Shown here piece after piece: positions 1 to 14,200 of a stretch of 64,000 nucleotides of DNA. The stretch's first letter is position 1, and every line of letters begins with the position of its first letter. The position numbers and the translations under genes are program-made. Source of the DNA: Cladopsammia gracilis (Eukaryota; Cnidaria; Anthozoa; Scleractinia; Dendrophylliidae); NCBI GenBank assembly GCA_022457155.1, contig JAJGOT010000114.1, positions 947,001 to 1,011,000 of the forward strand, read 5' to 3'. Below the pieces are notes generated by a model. It saw only the letters and a program-made list of their open reading frames with translations. It was not told where the DNA came from and did not search any database.

Positions 1-2080
1 TGGTGTCGTTGTATTTGGTATCGTCCAAGTTGGGAGAATTTCCATTTGATGAAATAGCTTTTTTTTCTCAGATCCAAGATGCGCGAACAGGTTTAAAAAT
101 ATAAAAATCCACTGTAAAGAGGAGGAGGTCATTCCAAACGATCCGTTACCATTCTTTGGGATTCGTCGCCCCATGGAAAATGGAAAAAAAGCCTGCTCGC
201 AGTGTTATTTAATGGCGTTCACTTGATTGTCGTCGTAACCTGTGTTTATATTGCGTGATCATTTATTGACAATTGAAGGGAAAAAAATTGTTGTTGATCA
301 CTCTGAAGAGACATGAGGTCATTAAATTTTGTCCAAAACGAGAAAAAAGAAAACACTTAAAATTCATCTCACGTTTTAATCGACGTTAGGGTCAACCATT
401 TTTAACTTTGATGCCCTAACTGTCTATTTTAAGAGAACATTTCAAAACATCTTGTCAATACTGCAATTTTTCATGATTAATGGCCACAGGAAAATGCCAC
501 TAGCTTTTATATTTCACCAAATGCTTAGAAAGCCGTGACCTGAAAAAGCCATTAACCTATTCACGAAACAAAGGAAATTTGCCGGAATTTCGTACACACA
601 CTTTGAAGCTTGAAAAGGGGCAACTCGAGATATTGAGTGATCATTGGTTCTATGCGGAGCTGTGTGAAAATTATAATAATTTACTTACTCCACTGTTATG
701 CTAAAACAAATTGTATGAGCTTCTTTATACGTCAAATTTGAACAAATTAACTACTAAGGAACGGTCAAGAAGTCACGATTTTATGGCTGTTGGTCTTTCA
801 TGGCATAGCGTGATTTTCACTAGTATTTAATATTTGGAAAAACATTGAACAGACAAATCTCGGAAAATATAGTCAGCAAATTCAATATTGTGTTAGTACT
901 TGGTAAGAAGAGAATTGAGCACTAATTTGAAGGTCGAAAGCGAACCTGACATTTTTAGAAAAAAACGTGATGCAATGAACGTAAAAATTGTTTGCAAACA
1001 AGGCAAACAGGTACAATATATCAATAACTCTCTAGTGTTTAGATGTTTGGGCTTCGCTATTCATCAGAAACAATGATACCGGAAAGAGCTTAAAAAGATA
1101 AAAAAAATCCGGTGAAAGAACTGACGAACACTTCATTGGAAACGGGCAGAAGGGACTGATCCCACATCCGAATCGCTGCTTTTGAACTTGTGACCGATAG
1201 AAAACGTAAAACAACCTAACGAAAGAGCGTGGCTGAACGAGAGTTAACCTACTAGGAAAAAAATCCACGAAAACAAGGATTTAAGAGGTCAGGGTGAAGA
1301 TTTGGTATTTCAAGAGGATTAAAAAGCCAGAGTTACAACAGCCGGTTGACTGAGCCGGTGGCATTAACAGGCAAACACGCGCGGGAGTAAATAGGAATTG
1401 TGGAACTTAGTTGTGTGTCACCGAACTGAACGCCCTCTAACATTTTAATCTACCATGGTATGGAAAATTCTTCATGGATTTTTAGTTAGGCAATTATTGT
1501 GACCGTACATGTGTAAAGACCGTGTGACTGTCCTGTCTAAAACGCCCATTTTCTCGCGGAAGGTTAGTTTCGCGAATCAGTGAACATTGATAGTGTCGGA
1601 TCTCTCGGTTGACACTGGTTTTCACGCGTTAACGTTTTTTCAATTTGTTTTGTAACATTCATTCACTGATTTCTTTACTGTCAAAGTGCCAGCAAACTTG
1701 ACAAAATATCCTAAATTTCCATGGGTTAAAAGACCGACAGAAATAGGCACCACATAATTTAAGCACTGCCCAACATGCACAACTAAATCGGGTCACGCAT
1801 TAGGATTTCACCCGCAGAAGGAAAAGTTGGAAATAGAAACCACACTGAGACCGCAGTCAATACAGACATTACATGATTAAAAGTTTGACTCTAGGAGGCC
1901 TAGGAATAGAGTTAATTAAACCGCAGCAGTAACCAGCCAAATGATCTAGTGAGTGATATGGAGCTGCCAATCATAATCTAAAGAGCATTGTATGTGAGTT
2001 AATACAGCATATCAATGGTTAGTTTATTCATCTGCTAGCAGACTTGTGACTAGCCTATCGATATCTTTTTCTCGCCTAAG
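1..2080. other. no gene seen (AT-rich non-coding)
   Basis: No reading frame here has plausible protein composition or flanking splice sites. The sequence is AT-rich and looks unique. It may include upstream regulatory DNA of the RhoGAP gene, but I see no specific element I can defend. Confidence 0.5.
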
Positions 2081-2180
2081 GTGCGGCGTGAGATGATGCC
2101 TGAAGTCGACTTATTCATTCCGATTGTTACGAGCGAAAACCGAAGAGGACATCCCAGATCATACAGCCAGTACTATGAAG
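2081..2180 (+). CDS. possible coding or 5' leader exon
   Basis: A pyrimidine-rich acceptor ends in AG at 2080 and a strong donor (AAG then GTAAGT) follows 2180. The frame is open throughout, with two consecutive ATGs at 2093 and 2096. The encoded peptide begins MMPEVDLFIPIVTSENRRGH, which has natural-looking composition. It ends in phase 1. The next recognised exon (5139) has an in-frame stop at 5115-5117 just upstream, so this exon does not extend that protein directly. It could be an alternative leader of the RhoGAP gene, or part of a gene whose other exons I could not find. Function unknown. Confidence 0.28.
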
Positions 2181-5138
2181 GTAAGTCGCAATATCATTTC
2201 TCCGTATTCAGCGTATTTGCGCGCTGTATTTGTTGGATGCGCGCAAGGATAAAGTAGACTATGTCTAATCGTATCAACAACACAACAGTTGGCTATTGCG
2301 CGCCTACACAGGTGTTAGTCTATAGCTACAAGGGAGGGCGGCCTTATTAAGTCTGAACGCTTTTTAATGGCAAAAGAAAAGGAAACGCGAAATTGTAACA
2401 GTTTTGTTTCTCGCTGGGAAACTTTGAGCTATAGTGATGAGCAACTCAAAATGCTCGCTGATATTTTAAGACAATGGATCTACAAATGGAGGTAAATTTC
2501 TTAATCCGTGGTTTTCACTGCATGGTTCGCTTTCATGAAGTTTATCGCCGAATTTTGGCTTCAATCTTTCTTCCAGAGTAAGTAAGGACTGACAAAGCCG
2601 TTTGTTCTAAAGAGTCTCTAAAAGACAAACATGGTTCGCGTGTATTGGAAAAATTGGTTTCGAGCCAATTTTCGAGACCAACACTCAAGCAAAACGATAG
2701 AGTTACCGTGTTGATTTGAAGACATCTTACACAAGAAGAAAAAATCTCAGTCATACATGAAACCTAATACTTGGTTAGCTCGAGACCGCTGAAAAGGTCA
2801 AATTAAGCGGCCTGTGGTGTCTGAAAACACATCACAGGCAGATACGATAGACTTGCTGCGGTTCTTAGGAACGTTGGACATTGATGGCTGTACTAATGAA
2901 CAATAACTACACCAAACATGGGTTTATAGATTTTATCAACGCTCTTTTCTATCAAAGTATTCATGTTTCACATTAATTTACAACCGCAGAATATTGACAC
3001 TATCCACACAAGCATGCGTCTCTCGTAGTTGCCGACTTGTGTGCGTTGACTGGGACATTTTTTAACACCATAAAGCAAACAAGCTTAAAACAGATTTTGA
3101 TTCAACAGAAATCTGCGTTTCGATCATGCGGTAATTTGCGTTTAAAACGTGACATTCTCGACGAGCAAAAGGAAACTACACAGACAAAAAGAAAACAAAG
3201 ATAAGTGTGCGGAGAAAATTTGCGTCAGAAAAATCTAATTACTAGATCGTTTATGGAATTTTGCTTCTTTGTTTCGGAGAAGATGTGGTCAAAGAGTTCG
3301 TAGTTATAAACTCTAACAATCACAGAATTGCGTAGTATGCTCCAAACCTTTGTGTCGGTGGACAAAACGCAAAGTGTGACCATTCATTTGAACTAGAAGC
3401 TTTTTACTTCCATTTGGTGTTGTTAATGTTTTCCGATATTCTGCAGAATAAAATTTGGTAGTTTTTCTTGCATCGAGCCTGGCCGCCATTTGGAGTAAAA
3501 CGCTCTTTTCCAACAGTGAAGATGCCTATTGGAAAATGCAAACAGTCCATAATAGGTCCATACAGAAGTCCATATAAATAACTTTGCTTCAAACACAAAG
3601 GCTTTTACTATGATCACTGAAGCAAAACGAAAGAACGTTTTTGTTAAAACAACAGATCTTCAGAGTTTGAATTTTAATCAAAAGAATTTTACTATATTCT
3701 TAGCCAGATTTCATGAAAACAAACCTCTTGCCATACCAGAGATTTCTGGGAAACGCATGAGCTCGTTTCGAGTGCAGAGACGATCAGAGAAATTAGTGTC
3801 AAAACAAATGTTGCATAATCTCGCGAAAACCTTCTTTGTTCTAGATAAAGATGTTTTAAACAGTGTTAGCCAAGCGCTAGAGGCAGTGTTAGCCAAGCGC
3901 TAGAGGATTTGAATATATTAAGGCTATGTTTAAAACGCTCAAGTCTACGTTTTTCGGGTAAATCGTGAATTGACAAGAAAAGGCGGATTCATGTATAAAA
4001 CATTGCTTTCAAGCACTTATTATCTCGTACGTGTCTAAGCGAGCTGTCGCATACTTAATATCGAGACGAACGGTTGAGTAATTTTAACAGGTGCATCAAT
4101 CAAACATGTCTGTTCTTTTGACAAGTTTTGTGAGGCTCGTGTCTTCTCGCGTCGGTAATTAGTCTATAAGTCCCAAGTAACTTTTATGCGGCACTCAGAC
4201 TTCATAAAGACGGCAATTAAGCCGAGAAGAATTATCAAGACGCGAAATTAAAACTGCGCACGACAACCTCGTGAACTTTCGCCCTCCGGATACCGTAGCT
4301 ACACAACAGTGCATCGAGTCACGAGCGGATGTCTTTAGTTTCATCTCATTGTTTCATGTATCACGGTTACGTCAGCTTAGTTGCGGTGACGAACGTACGT
4401 AAACGCGCGAGCCCACGATTTTATTCCCCCAGGGTACAACAAGAAATGATTAAAGTCATAAAGCCCTCGCAAACTTTCGCAATTCTAATGATTTTACGAC
4501 CTTAAAGTGCCATTGGCGGGGGATATATTTGAAAATTAGTTTGCACGGGAATTGCTATGTCTAGAGAAAATTCAAAATAACTTAAAAGTAACAACAGCCG
4601 CGCCGGCATCGAAAGAGGTCTGCGATGACCGACGACAGAAAAAATATCTTCCGAACCCATCATTCGTGTACATGTACAAAGACGGGGTTGTATTTATTCG
4701 GTATATTTACACGGCGATGTATCTTCTGTGTATTCAATAAGCTGATTAAATCAAAGTTTCTCACACAGAAATCTGTAGCTAGAGGCTTCTTTGCTTGTCA
4801 TTAATAGTTAAAAGAGACGTTTGTTGTGCGCGGTAGAGTACAATAAAATACAATAAAAAATGGCTTTTCGCGCGTGACGTCACCCTCCATTGTTTATCGG
4901 CCAATCGACGGCGGATCATTATTGATTTCAATTAATAAGATCTGCCCCCGCGTCAATCAATGGATGATTAGCAACTCGCTCACACAGCTTCACACAAAAC
5001 TCAATTCCATTAGAAAATGTGAACAACAGGCAAATTATGAAAGTCTCCTCGACGTCCAACGTGCTAAGGACAGTTGGGGCTTCGAACCCGAACGTCACGC
5101 CACTTGATACAGCTTAACATTTCACCGTTGGGTCATTC
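2181..5138. other. non-coding stretch upstream of the RhoGAP gene
   Basis: Mostly AT-rich unique sequence. An open frame at 3610-3903 (+) encodes 97 residues and ends in a perfect tandem duplication of about 23 bp (3860-3905, unit GCAGTGTTAGCCAAGCGCTA plus a few bases). It has no splice context and looks like repeat-derived sequence. Around 3355-3400 is a decayed relative of the 88-bp minisatellite unit found at 10016-10450. Confidence 0.4.
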
Positions 5139-8100
5139 ATGGTACTAAACGCTTGCGATACCGCGACGGACATAGATTCGGAGGAGAGGGTTTCGCCATA
5201 TTGCAGGACTGTAACCCAATCTCCGCCAGCCATGAACGATTCATCATTCTCGAGTGGGCAACATAAATACCGGAACACAAGTGGAAGTCTGGCTTTTGCA
5301 AGGAAGGTCGAGCAAAGCGCGATCGAACAAAACGCGAACGTCGTTTCGCCGGATTCTATGAGCTCGCAGAGAGAGCCTGCTGAAGGATCCGGCGAAATGT
5401 CTCCGAGGGCTGAGAGCGAGGGATCCTCGACAACGGGAAGTAAAAGGAAAGGACTGCAAAAGCTAGCGTCGGGAGCCATTGCGAACATAGGATCGGTCTT
5501 TAGGGGGGGTGCGAATGGGGAACTGGAGGGACGAAGTGAGGCGGGTCGATCGTCCAGTAGGAATCCAGCTAAGGGCTCCTCTAATATGCATGATCTTACT
5601 CCTGATTCCCATCCAGGGATGCAAGAGAAGCTTTCACCATCAGGCTCACACAAGGAGAGGTTCTTTAACAAGGCCTGGCGAAACCGGCTCAAGGTGATAT
5701 CCAACGCTGGGAACGCTTTATGGATTCCACAGGTATGAGGATGAAATTCAGAGCGCGCGAGCTAGCTACCATGACTATTTATCGTCGCGTTACTTCGCTA
5801 AGCGATGTTCAGTCGAAATTCATGTCGAATAGTAATAAGTGCGCTGCCGTGCAAGCAGGCGGATTGATTTGATCGTCAAATTTGTACAAGAGAACTCACG
5901 GACAGCGTTTCTCTATCGGCATTTTAGCTGTACATACACATTCAACGTTCATTCCACTCATGCCTGACCTTGCTGAAGTATTAAATGTCGTCACGGCACT
6001 TTGTGCTTCAAATCAGAGTATTCCACCGCTTCAATCCAGCGTTTTATTCAGTAGCAAACCGGGGCAGCATTCAACAAACGCGTGTTGGCTTCTAATAACG
6101 ACAGAATGGCTATTAAGTTAATCCACAGAGTCAATCAGACGATGCTAAATATGGTTTTATAAACATGAAACTCTACATGACCCTAAAAAAAGCGACTGAG
6201 TAAGACGTGGTGCTGCATGCTGTTCGTTTTTCAAGATTATTAAATTTAAATTTTACACTGTCAAAAGGGTTAAATAAAGTTTTTGTTTGTAAACTTGCTC
6301 GGTAGCTTTCGACATCCTGTCCAACGATAAGCCGTAAGCAGTCCTGCAAGATAAACACTTTTAGTCCACACATCCGTAACACTTTTTTCAGCATGTCTCG
6401 CATTTTCTACTCTAAATAGCGTTTAAAAGGATTTATTAAAACTTCGACGCACGCGAAACGTCCTTGATCCGCGTTTCTGTAAACTCCAAGCGGTTTGCAT
6501 TTCTAATTAGCCGCGATAAGCATTAGGCGCCACAAAATTCGCCACTCTAACGAGCTTTTTGCGTTATCTTCGCGTTGCAGGACGATTTTAGTTGGAGCTC
6601 TGTGGAAGGGAGGAAAGTTCAACTAACAAACATCCCGCTATCTGCTCTGTCCGAACCAGAGTGCCTCGCTCTTCAGAGGGTTGCACAAACCAGGTTAAAG
6701 CAATTGGATTTGAAGAGTCACATAACAATACCCAAAGGTATAGTACAATAATACAATAGTGCTTATTTTGTTTAAAGTTCTCTTAATAACAGTCAAAGCC
6801 AATTCACTTTAAACCAGTTCGATTGCAGCTCTCACCTTAACCCAAAGAGAAAAAGTAGACGCACGAATTTCAAACAATCAAGACAATTAGAAACTTGTTA
6901 ACGACCTTTCCGGTCAAGAGGCTAGCAATCTCGTCGGATAAGCACCTCGTCAAAATCGAAGAAAGCGCCTGTAGCAAAGTTTCTGCGCGCACGTCGCTCA
7001 AATTTCTCACGGCACTTGTAACAATATAAATATAAATTTGATGAGATCGCTTTATAATCTTATGTCGGCGCGAGATGAGGTGCGAAAAATATCGCTATAA
7101 ATGCATTAGGCTATTTGTTTAAGAAGTTAGTACATGCGAGAGGATGATGCAATGAAACAGAACAACAGAGAGGCGATGCGGTGTTTCGAAAGAGCACGCG
7201 CTTGAATCGAAGGTAAAAATAAAGAGGCCGCGCGCTAATTGTTAAAGTAAGAAATAGCTATATTATTAGCTGTGTATAATTTATATCGAAATAATATTGC
7301 TTGTTTCATCGTTGAATAATTCAACCTCATTTACTGCGTTGTTTAAGCATCCGGCCGGTCTGTTTGTACAACCGAAAACCGGATGAAATACATTGTACAT
7401 CACGATGAACACGGATAAAGAAGTCTAATTTGCCGATTATCATTTTCGAATATTTAAAAAAATGGCTTGTGTAGGCCGTGGTTTCCGTTGTTGAAACGCT
7501 AAATAATTAAACCTTTTTTCAAAATGGAAATTTGCCGCAGTTGTTTATTTCAAAGTTTCAGTGAATTTATATTAGCTTATATTTAACGATCGTTTGCGTT
7601 TGCGATGTTTTTCTTTTTTGTCAAACCGGGTTGAAGTAGTTTATTTTTTTTGTCAGGTCCAATTCTGCATTGATTACAATCACACGGCCGTTTCGAATTT
7701 TTATCGCGTGTGTTGAGTGTTCCTTAATTCACAAGTTCGATTTTTCAAAAGGAAATTCCAAAATTCCAAAAGCAAACATCCCTCTAGCTCAATCATATGG
7801 CTATTTTGAATTTTTATCGATTATGTTATCAAATGTTAAAGGGTAAAAGTTATTTTATTTTTTTTAAGAAAATTCGAACATTTATTTTGCATTTGAAAAG
7901 CAAATTCATGCCCGACTCGCATTAATGGCAACACTTTAGGAGTTATCCACATTGAATTTAAAGCAGTTTTAAAGGCGCGAAGAGTCCATAGACTCTTGAA
8001 TTTCTAAAATTTTAACTATCATGTACTAAAAGATTATAAAGGTTAATATCAAATTTGGTTCAACCGGCATGAATGTATGCAAATTATTCTGGTCATGCAT

Positions 8101-11100
8101 GCATTCCTACCACATGTTTATAAAAAAAGAATTCTTAAGTGTTTGCAGTAAACGATACTTGAACCGGGGGGCTCCCAATGAGGTATGTTTAGGAAAGCGC
8201 TCGAAATGGCATCGTACTATTTTTCCATATCATTTTAGTGCCCTTAAAGTAAACTGTGTCAAAGATAATACAGTTATGTTTGATTTTTTTGGTTCTAAAT
8301 TTTTAGGGTAAATTGGTACTGCTTCTGGAAGGGATATATATTTAATAATTCGTTAGACATCAGTTTTGTCCTCTTTTAAACAAAAGATGTAAAAAATGTT
8401 CCTAGCAGTGGAAGAATTTAGTGATGTTACGTAGATAAGAAATCTTATCACCTAAGTTTACCAGTGTCTTTCACGTTTCTGAATAAAATTATCCTACCTG
8501 ACCTTACTTCAAACCCAAAATGACAAAAAAAAGTCATAAAAAGGGCTTCAGCTATTTCGAGCCCGTTCATGAACTGTGAACTGTGTTTAAGAATAAAATA
8601 TGTCCTTGGGCAAGCTTGTCATAAAACAAAAATTAATTCTTACAACCACGCATTTCTACAAGAATCATCTCATCTACTGCAATAAAATTCTACTTTCACT
8701 TAGGCATCACCAGAAGACAAATATGTTACTGAACATCACAGGTGCCACAAAAGTCACAGATAAGAAATTACAGCCTGCATTTTGAAAATTACATATACAT
8801 CCTAAATTTGAGCTGCTTTTTGATAAAGTTATCTTTTCAATATTTCTTAAGATATCAGTTTTAGTTTTAAACAAAAGATATAAAAATAAATGCTCCTAGA
8901 TAATTTATTAATATTCACATAGATAGCATCTTTCCAAAAATAGGTTAAGTCGGTGTTCTTTGACATAACAATGAATTGTTGCAGCTTTAAGCTAATACAG
9001 GCAGGCTTAAAACACAAAATAATGAGATATAATTGTCATATGAAGTGAATAACTATGATAAATGAGATAGATAGCAACAATACTAATAAATTATAAGTGG
9101 ATTAAGGAAGTCTGGCCCATAATAAATTTTAAGAATTTAAATACCTATGTGTATTTTTAGATGATACATTGCAAGTTAAAGGTGTTTGCTTAAGACTGTT
9201 TCTTTAGGTTAACAATTACTTTAAGGGTTACCGGTACTTTTGGTTCCTGAGTCTACACAGGAAGGCTTAAACATCACTAATGAGGTCTGTTTGTAACAGA
9301 AAGTGAATGACAATGTCTTCTGTCAGTTTGCAACATTAAAGGATTTAAGTATAGAATATCTTTCCAAATACCTAAGGGTATTTTTAGCAGTGAAAATAGC
9401 AGTGATTTATGCAGTATTTACTTAAAGATGTTTGTTAAGCCTGTTTCATATTTTGATTCTTGTGAACTGCTTGTGAACACTATAACAAAACAAACTTCGA
9501 AATGACGAGGCCTATTTGTCAAATATTTATCACTATTTCTTGGTTGTCAACGTTGTTGTATAAATTGGCCAAGTAAAGGGTTTACATCTGCATGAGTGTT
9601 TATTATTTTTTTTTTTACATTGTTTTGTATTAGCCACACCTGTATACATGATGATCATAGCACTGGGATAATCCCAGAAAGTGGATCAATTGAACATGAC
9701 ACCTACTTAATAAAAATAATGTTCAGTAAATACCATATACCTTCAAATGCTCAAACAAAATGCTAATAAACTAATTGAGATTATTGTTCTTTCCTGTCTT
9801 AAGACTCACGGTCTCCAAGGAAGTCTCTAAGGAGAGCACTGTCATGGAAGACAAGAACTCCTGGCTCAAGCTTCTTTGATAAGGACAAGGACAAAGGTTG
9901 GTGTTGATAACTTACCTTGTGATCTTTCCAAAGTGCTCACAGCTGTACCCTTAGCAATAGACATACATTTAACCCTTTCACTCCCAGAGTCAACTATGAA
10001 GACATGTAGTGTAGTTCTAACTTTTGAGTCTGTTGACGAAATCCTATGGTGCGACTATTCAAATGAAACCTCTTCAGCAGTACTTTTGCATGGTACCATT
10101 TGTTCTAACTTTTGAGTCTGTTGACGAAATCCTATGGTGTGACTATTCAAATGAAACCTCTTCAGCAGTACTTTTACATGGTACCATTTGTTCTAACTTT
10201 TGAGTCTGTTGATGAAATCCTATGGTGTGACTATTCAAATGAAACCTCGTCAGCAGTACTTTTACATGGTACCATTTGTTCTAACTTTTGAGTCTGTGGA
10301 CGAAATCCTATGGTGTGACCATTCAAATGAAAGCTATTGAGCAGTACTTTCCTGTGGCACTGTTCATTATCTACCTTTTGAGTCTGTGGCTGAAATCCCA
10401 AAGTGTGACCATTCAAATGGAAGCTATTGAGCAGTACTTTCTAGCCTGTGAATGCAGCCGCCTCTCATCGCTCCCAGCGGCCTTTTCTGTGGTACCGTTT
10501 ATTACTTTGTACAAGGTGGTTTCAACCTTCTTGTTGAATATGTTCTTTCATTAATCAAAACTCTAAAATGTTTTCTTGAACTTATTTCAGAAAATGGTGT
10601 GTTTGCCATACCTCTTCACAAAGCTGTCACACCACAAGGCCCTTCAGATGTTACTGACACAAAAAAAGCACCAAAAAATCTTCAAGAGGGCACACCATCA
10701 ATATCGTCAACAAACTCCACTGGGAATCAAGAAGCACCGGACGACTCACCAAAAGTAAGGCGGCATTCCTCTGGCTCCAGCCTCTCGCAAAGTTCCAGAT
10801 CATCCACTGAAAATTCCAATCAGAACAGTGATAACAAGTCTTTGTCTGGTAAAGACCCACCCCCAGAGTCGTCGAGTTGGAAATCACGGCTTATTGATGC
10901 TCTGACACTTCTGTCGTCTTCTGCTTCGGCGTCATGTCTGATGGACAAACAGTCTGCGCTCAATCCTCCTCTACCTCAAGTTCCACCAATAGTTTTACAA
11001 GCAGTTGAACACCTTCAGTTGCATGGTATGGCCTGACTCTCTAAAACAGTATTTGCAATATTAATTTCAGTTATGTATTGTGGTTAACAAGATACAGTGG

Positions 11101-11200
11101 AACCCTAGCTTATGACTGTTGTGTAACTTGTCACATGACTTGCATCCAGGACATTACTGCGCCTTTCAATAACACTCAAACTCTGAAGTTCAAAGCCGTC

Positions 11201-11238
<38 letters not shown>

Positions 11239-14200
11239 AACTTAGTTAATAAACAAATAAAATTACAAAAGTATTGCCCGCAGCTAGCAAGGCTATTCAA
11301 GGCGGGACGAGGTTATGGTGACAAACAGTGAGCCCCTGAACACAGAAACTGAAAACATGGATTGAAATCCACAAACATAATTGACCTTTTGACCATTTTG
11401 TGTAAATCATTGTTGTTTCCTGAGACATCCACTATGATATTTGCAGCAATGAAACACAAAACTGTTGGCTGAGTTTTGAACTGAAGAGTTTGCATGTTAT
11501 TGAAAAGTGCAGTAGATAAATTCAGTCTTGTTCACCATGTCCTTGTGTAAGTCAGTTACATACAACATAACATGGTGTCAGAAGTGGGATTTTCAGATGC
11601 ACAATGCCCAATGCTAAAAACCAAGACGGTCACTAAAGGTCTTGCACAAATCGGCTGCGAAGACCGTGTTTACCCCACATTCATGTTGCAACTGAAGTTT
11701 GACTCATTTACCGGCATTCACAGATCATGATATTCTACCACCATCTTAGATGGACATGGCATGAGATTTTCCACCTTTTTGTTACAGACAAAAAAAAGTT
11801 TATACAGTCCTTTCCTACCGAAATACCCCATTCATTAATTAATGTGGGAAAATGTTTATCCCCTAGGTCTTCGCGTCCTTGGAATATTTCGAGTTGGAGG
11901 CTCAAAGAAGCGAATTAAGCAAGTATGTACTCAAGTTTGTATAATCAAATTAACTAAAAACTATTTGGATCAAGGATGAGTTAATAAGGCATTAAATTAT
12001 ATCTACATTGAATTTACCGTGGTTACTATTTTTTCCACCATAAGTTGGATTCTAATAATGGCATTTCAGTCTTATTTTCATAACGTTTAGGGGAAGAACA
12101 AGCCCCAAAGGAAACAATGATTCAAAGTTTTCTACTCTGCACAGGTTCAACTGTATTTAGCTGGTTATTTGCTTATTTGCAGGAGCATTGTCTTGGTGAA
12201 ATTTTACTGTGAGAATTTAGTAAATTTAACTTATTTTTTTTTCAACAGATGAGAGATCAGTTTGATTCAGGGGAGAAGAAAAGATTCACGGTAGAAGACG
12301 ACAACCCACATGATGTGGCTGCGTTATTCAAGGAATATTTCCGAGACCTTCCAGAACCTCTACTCACCCGTGACCTGTACTCTGCCTTCTTAGAAACACA
12401 AAGTAAGCCATACAGAGAAACTGTGATCTATTATTAGTATGTGTTAACTCACTACGGTAGTGAGTGAACCATCAAACTTAGATGTGAAGTTTGGTGGTTC
12501 CATATAAATGTCATGGGACTGCTGTTTGTACCTTTTAGGGGTTAACCCTTTAAGCCCTAATATCAAAATTTAAATTCTTATTTCTTGTCCCTATACATTT
12601 CCTATAGAAATATTGGGGAGAAATTGTTTAGATATCAAGGGAATTCATCTTGTGTGATCATGTCCTTAATTCTCTGACCTTTTTTATTGATAAGGCATTG
12701 ATATTGCAAGGAGAAATTTGATGCTGATCATTCTTAGGTCTTAAAGGGTTAAAAATGCAGATTTGGTACTTTTTAGGGTGCTCAGTGCTAAAAGACCCCA
12801 ATTGTAGCTGTTATGGTTCTTTTTAGGGTAAGGAAAGGTAGAGATCTATGTGACTATTTTCAGTACAAGTAGAACTTTTACAGTGAAACTGACTTTATCA
12901 CCAATAAAATCTGTGAACATGCTTGTTGACGTTTTCATTTGGTACCATTTAGGGGTAAAATAAATAAATAAATAAATAAATAGGGCCATGCCCTCATTTC
13001 GAGATTTTGGTACCTTTTAGAGGTTCTTTTTGATACTTCCAAATAGCATCTCCTTCACTTTTATAATGGGAGTCCCCCACCCATGTTGTTGGGAGGGGGA
13101 GGGGGCTAGCAATGAGTTAAACCCTGGCTAAGCGTTCTAACATTGCTATGCAAGTCCGTTTTCTGCTGGAAAGGAAATCGGATACGTCTATGCGCAGGCT
13201 AGTTTTAGCAAAGTATCCAACAAAAAAAATATTAAATTAATGTTGGACAACAATGTTGGGACAATTAGCTGGGCATCTAACATTGCCATCAAACAGATGT
13301 TGGCTATAACAATGTTGAGACATTCAGCTGCGTGTCTAACATTGCCATCCAACAAATATTGGTTATAACAATGTTGGGACATTTAGCTGGGCATCCAACA
13401 TTGCCATCACACAAATGTTGGCTATAACAATGTTCAGACGTTTAGCTGCGTGACTAACATTGCCATCCAACAAAAAGTGTTGGCGCCTATAACAATGTTG
13501 AGACATTTAGCTGCATGTCAAACAGTGCCATCCAATAAATGTTTGCCAACAATGTTGGAACACTTAGCTAGGGCTTAAAGGAGACGGAGTAGCAATACTC
13601 CAGGTCACTGAAGCTATGAAAATTGAAGATAGGTGCTGTCTTGATGTAAACAACACTGCCTTTTACCTTTTTACTGACTACAAGGCAGCAACTTAAAAAG
13701 TCAAAACATTGCTCTCCAGAATGATAATATGTGGTTGATTTTAATTTTTTAGACTTTGACAACCAAAACGCGCAGATATCAACCCTTCGTCTCCTGTGCT
13801 GTTTACTGCCGATACCAAACAGAGACACACTAAAAGTGCTTCTAGAATTTCTTGCTGAAGTAGCACAGTGTTCAGAGGATAGCATCGATGAAAATGGAGA
13901 AGAAGTAAGTGTTTTTTATTTTAATATGAAGGTTGTTTTTTATATTATTTGATAACTTGCCAAGTTTATTAGTATCGAATTGTGAACCACCAAAACTGGG
14001 CTAGATTCTAGAATACCCGGTCACTTATTAATGTTGCATATTAAATTAGAATGGATAGGTCTCGTTCTGCAAAACGTTTGTTATGTACGCTCAAAAAAGT
14101 GGCCGAGTATTCTAGAATCGCTCCCAAAACTGAATTTTATGCAGCTGGTGTATTTAATTTTTCTTTCCTTGTCCTCTACCCCAGTTGTTTACGTCAGGAC

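Noticed and set aside
1115..1150. Hammerhead core (CTGACGA followed by GAAAC)
   Set aside because: The intervening bases do not form helix II, and flanks are not complementary.
3610..3903. 97-codon ORF as a gene
   Set aside because: No introns, no upstream signals, ends in a local tandem duplication; composition is compatible with repeat-derived sequence.
5114..5704. 196-codon minus-strand ORF
   Set aside because: Exact antisense shadow of the first RhoGAP exon; composition follows the opposite strand.
10452..10590. N-terminal coding extension of RhoGAP exon 3 ([12 protein letters not shown]...)
   Set aside because: The same peptide is encoded in a repeat at 62700-62786 in another gene's intron, and a clear acceptor at 10590 matches the phase of exon 2.
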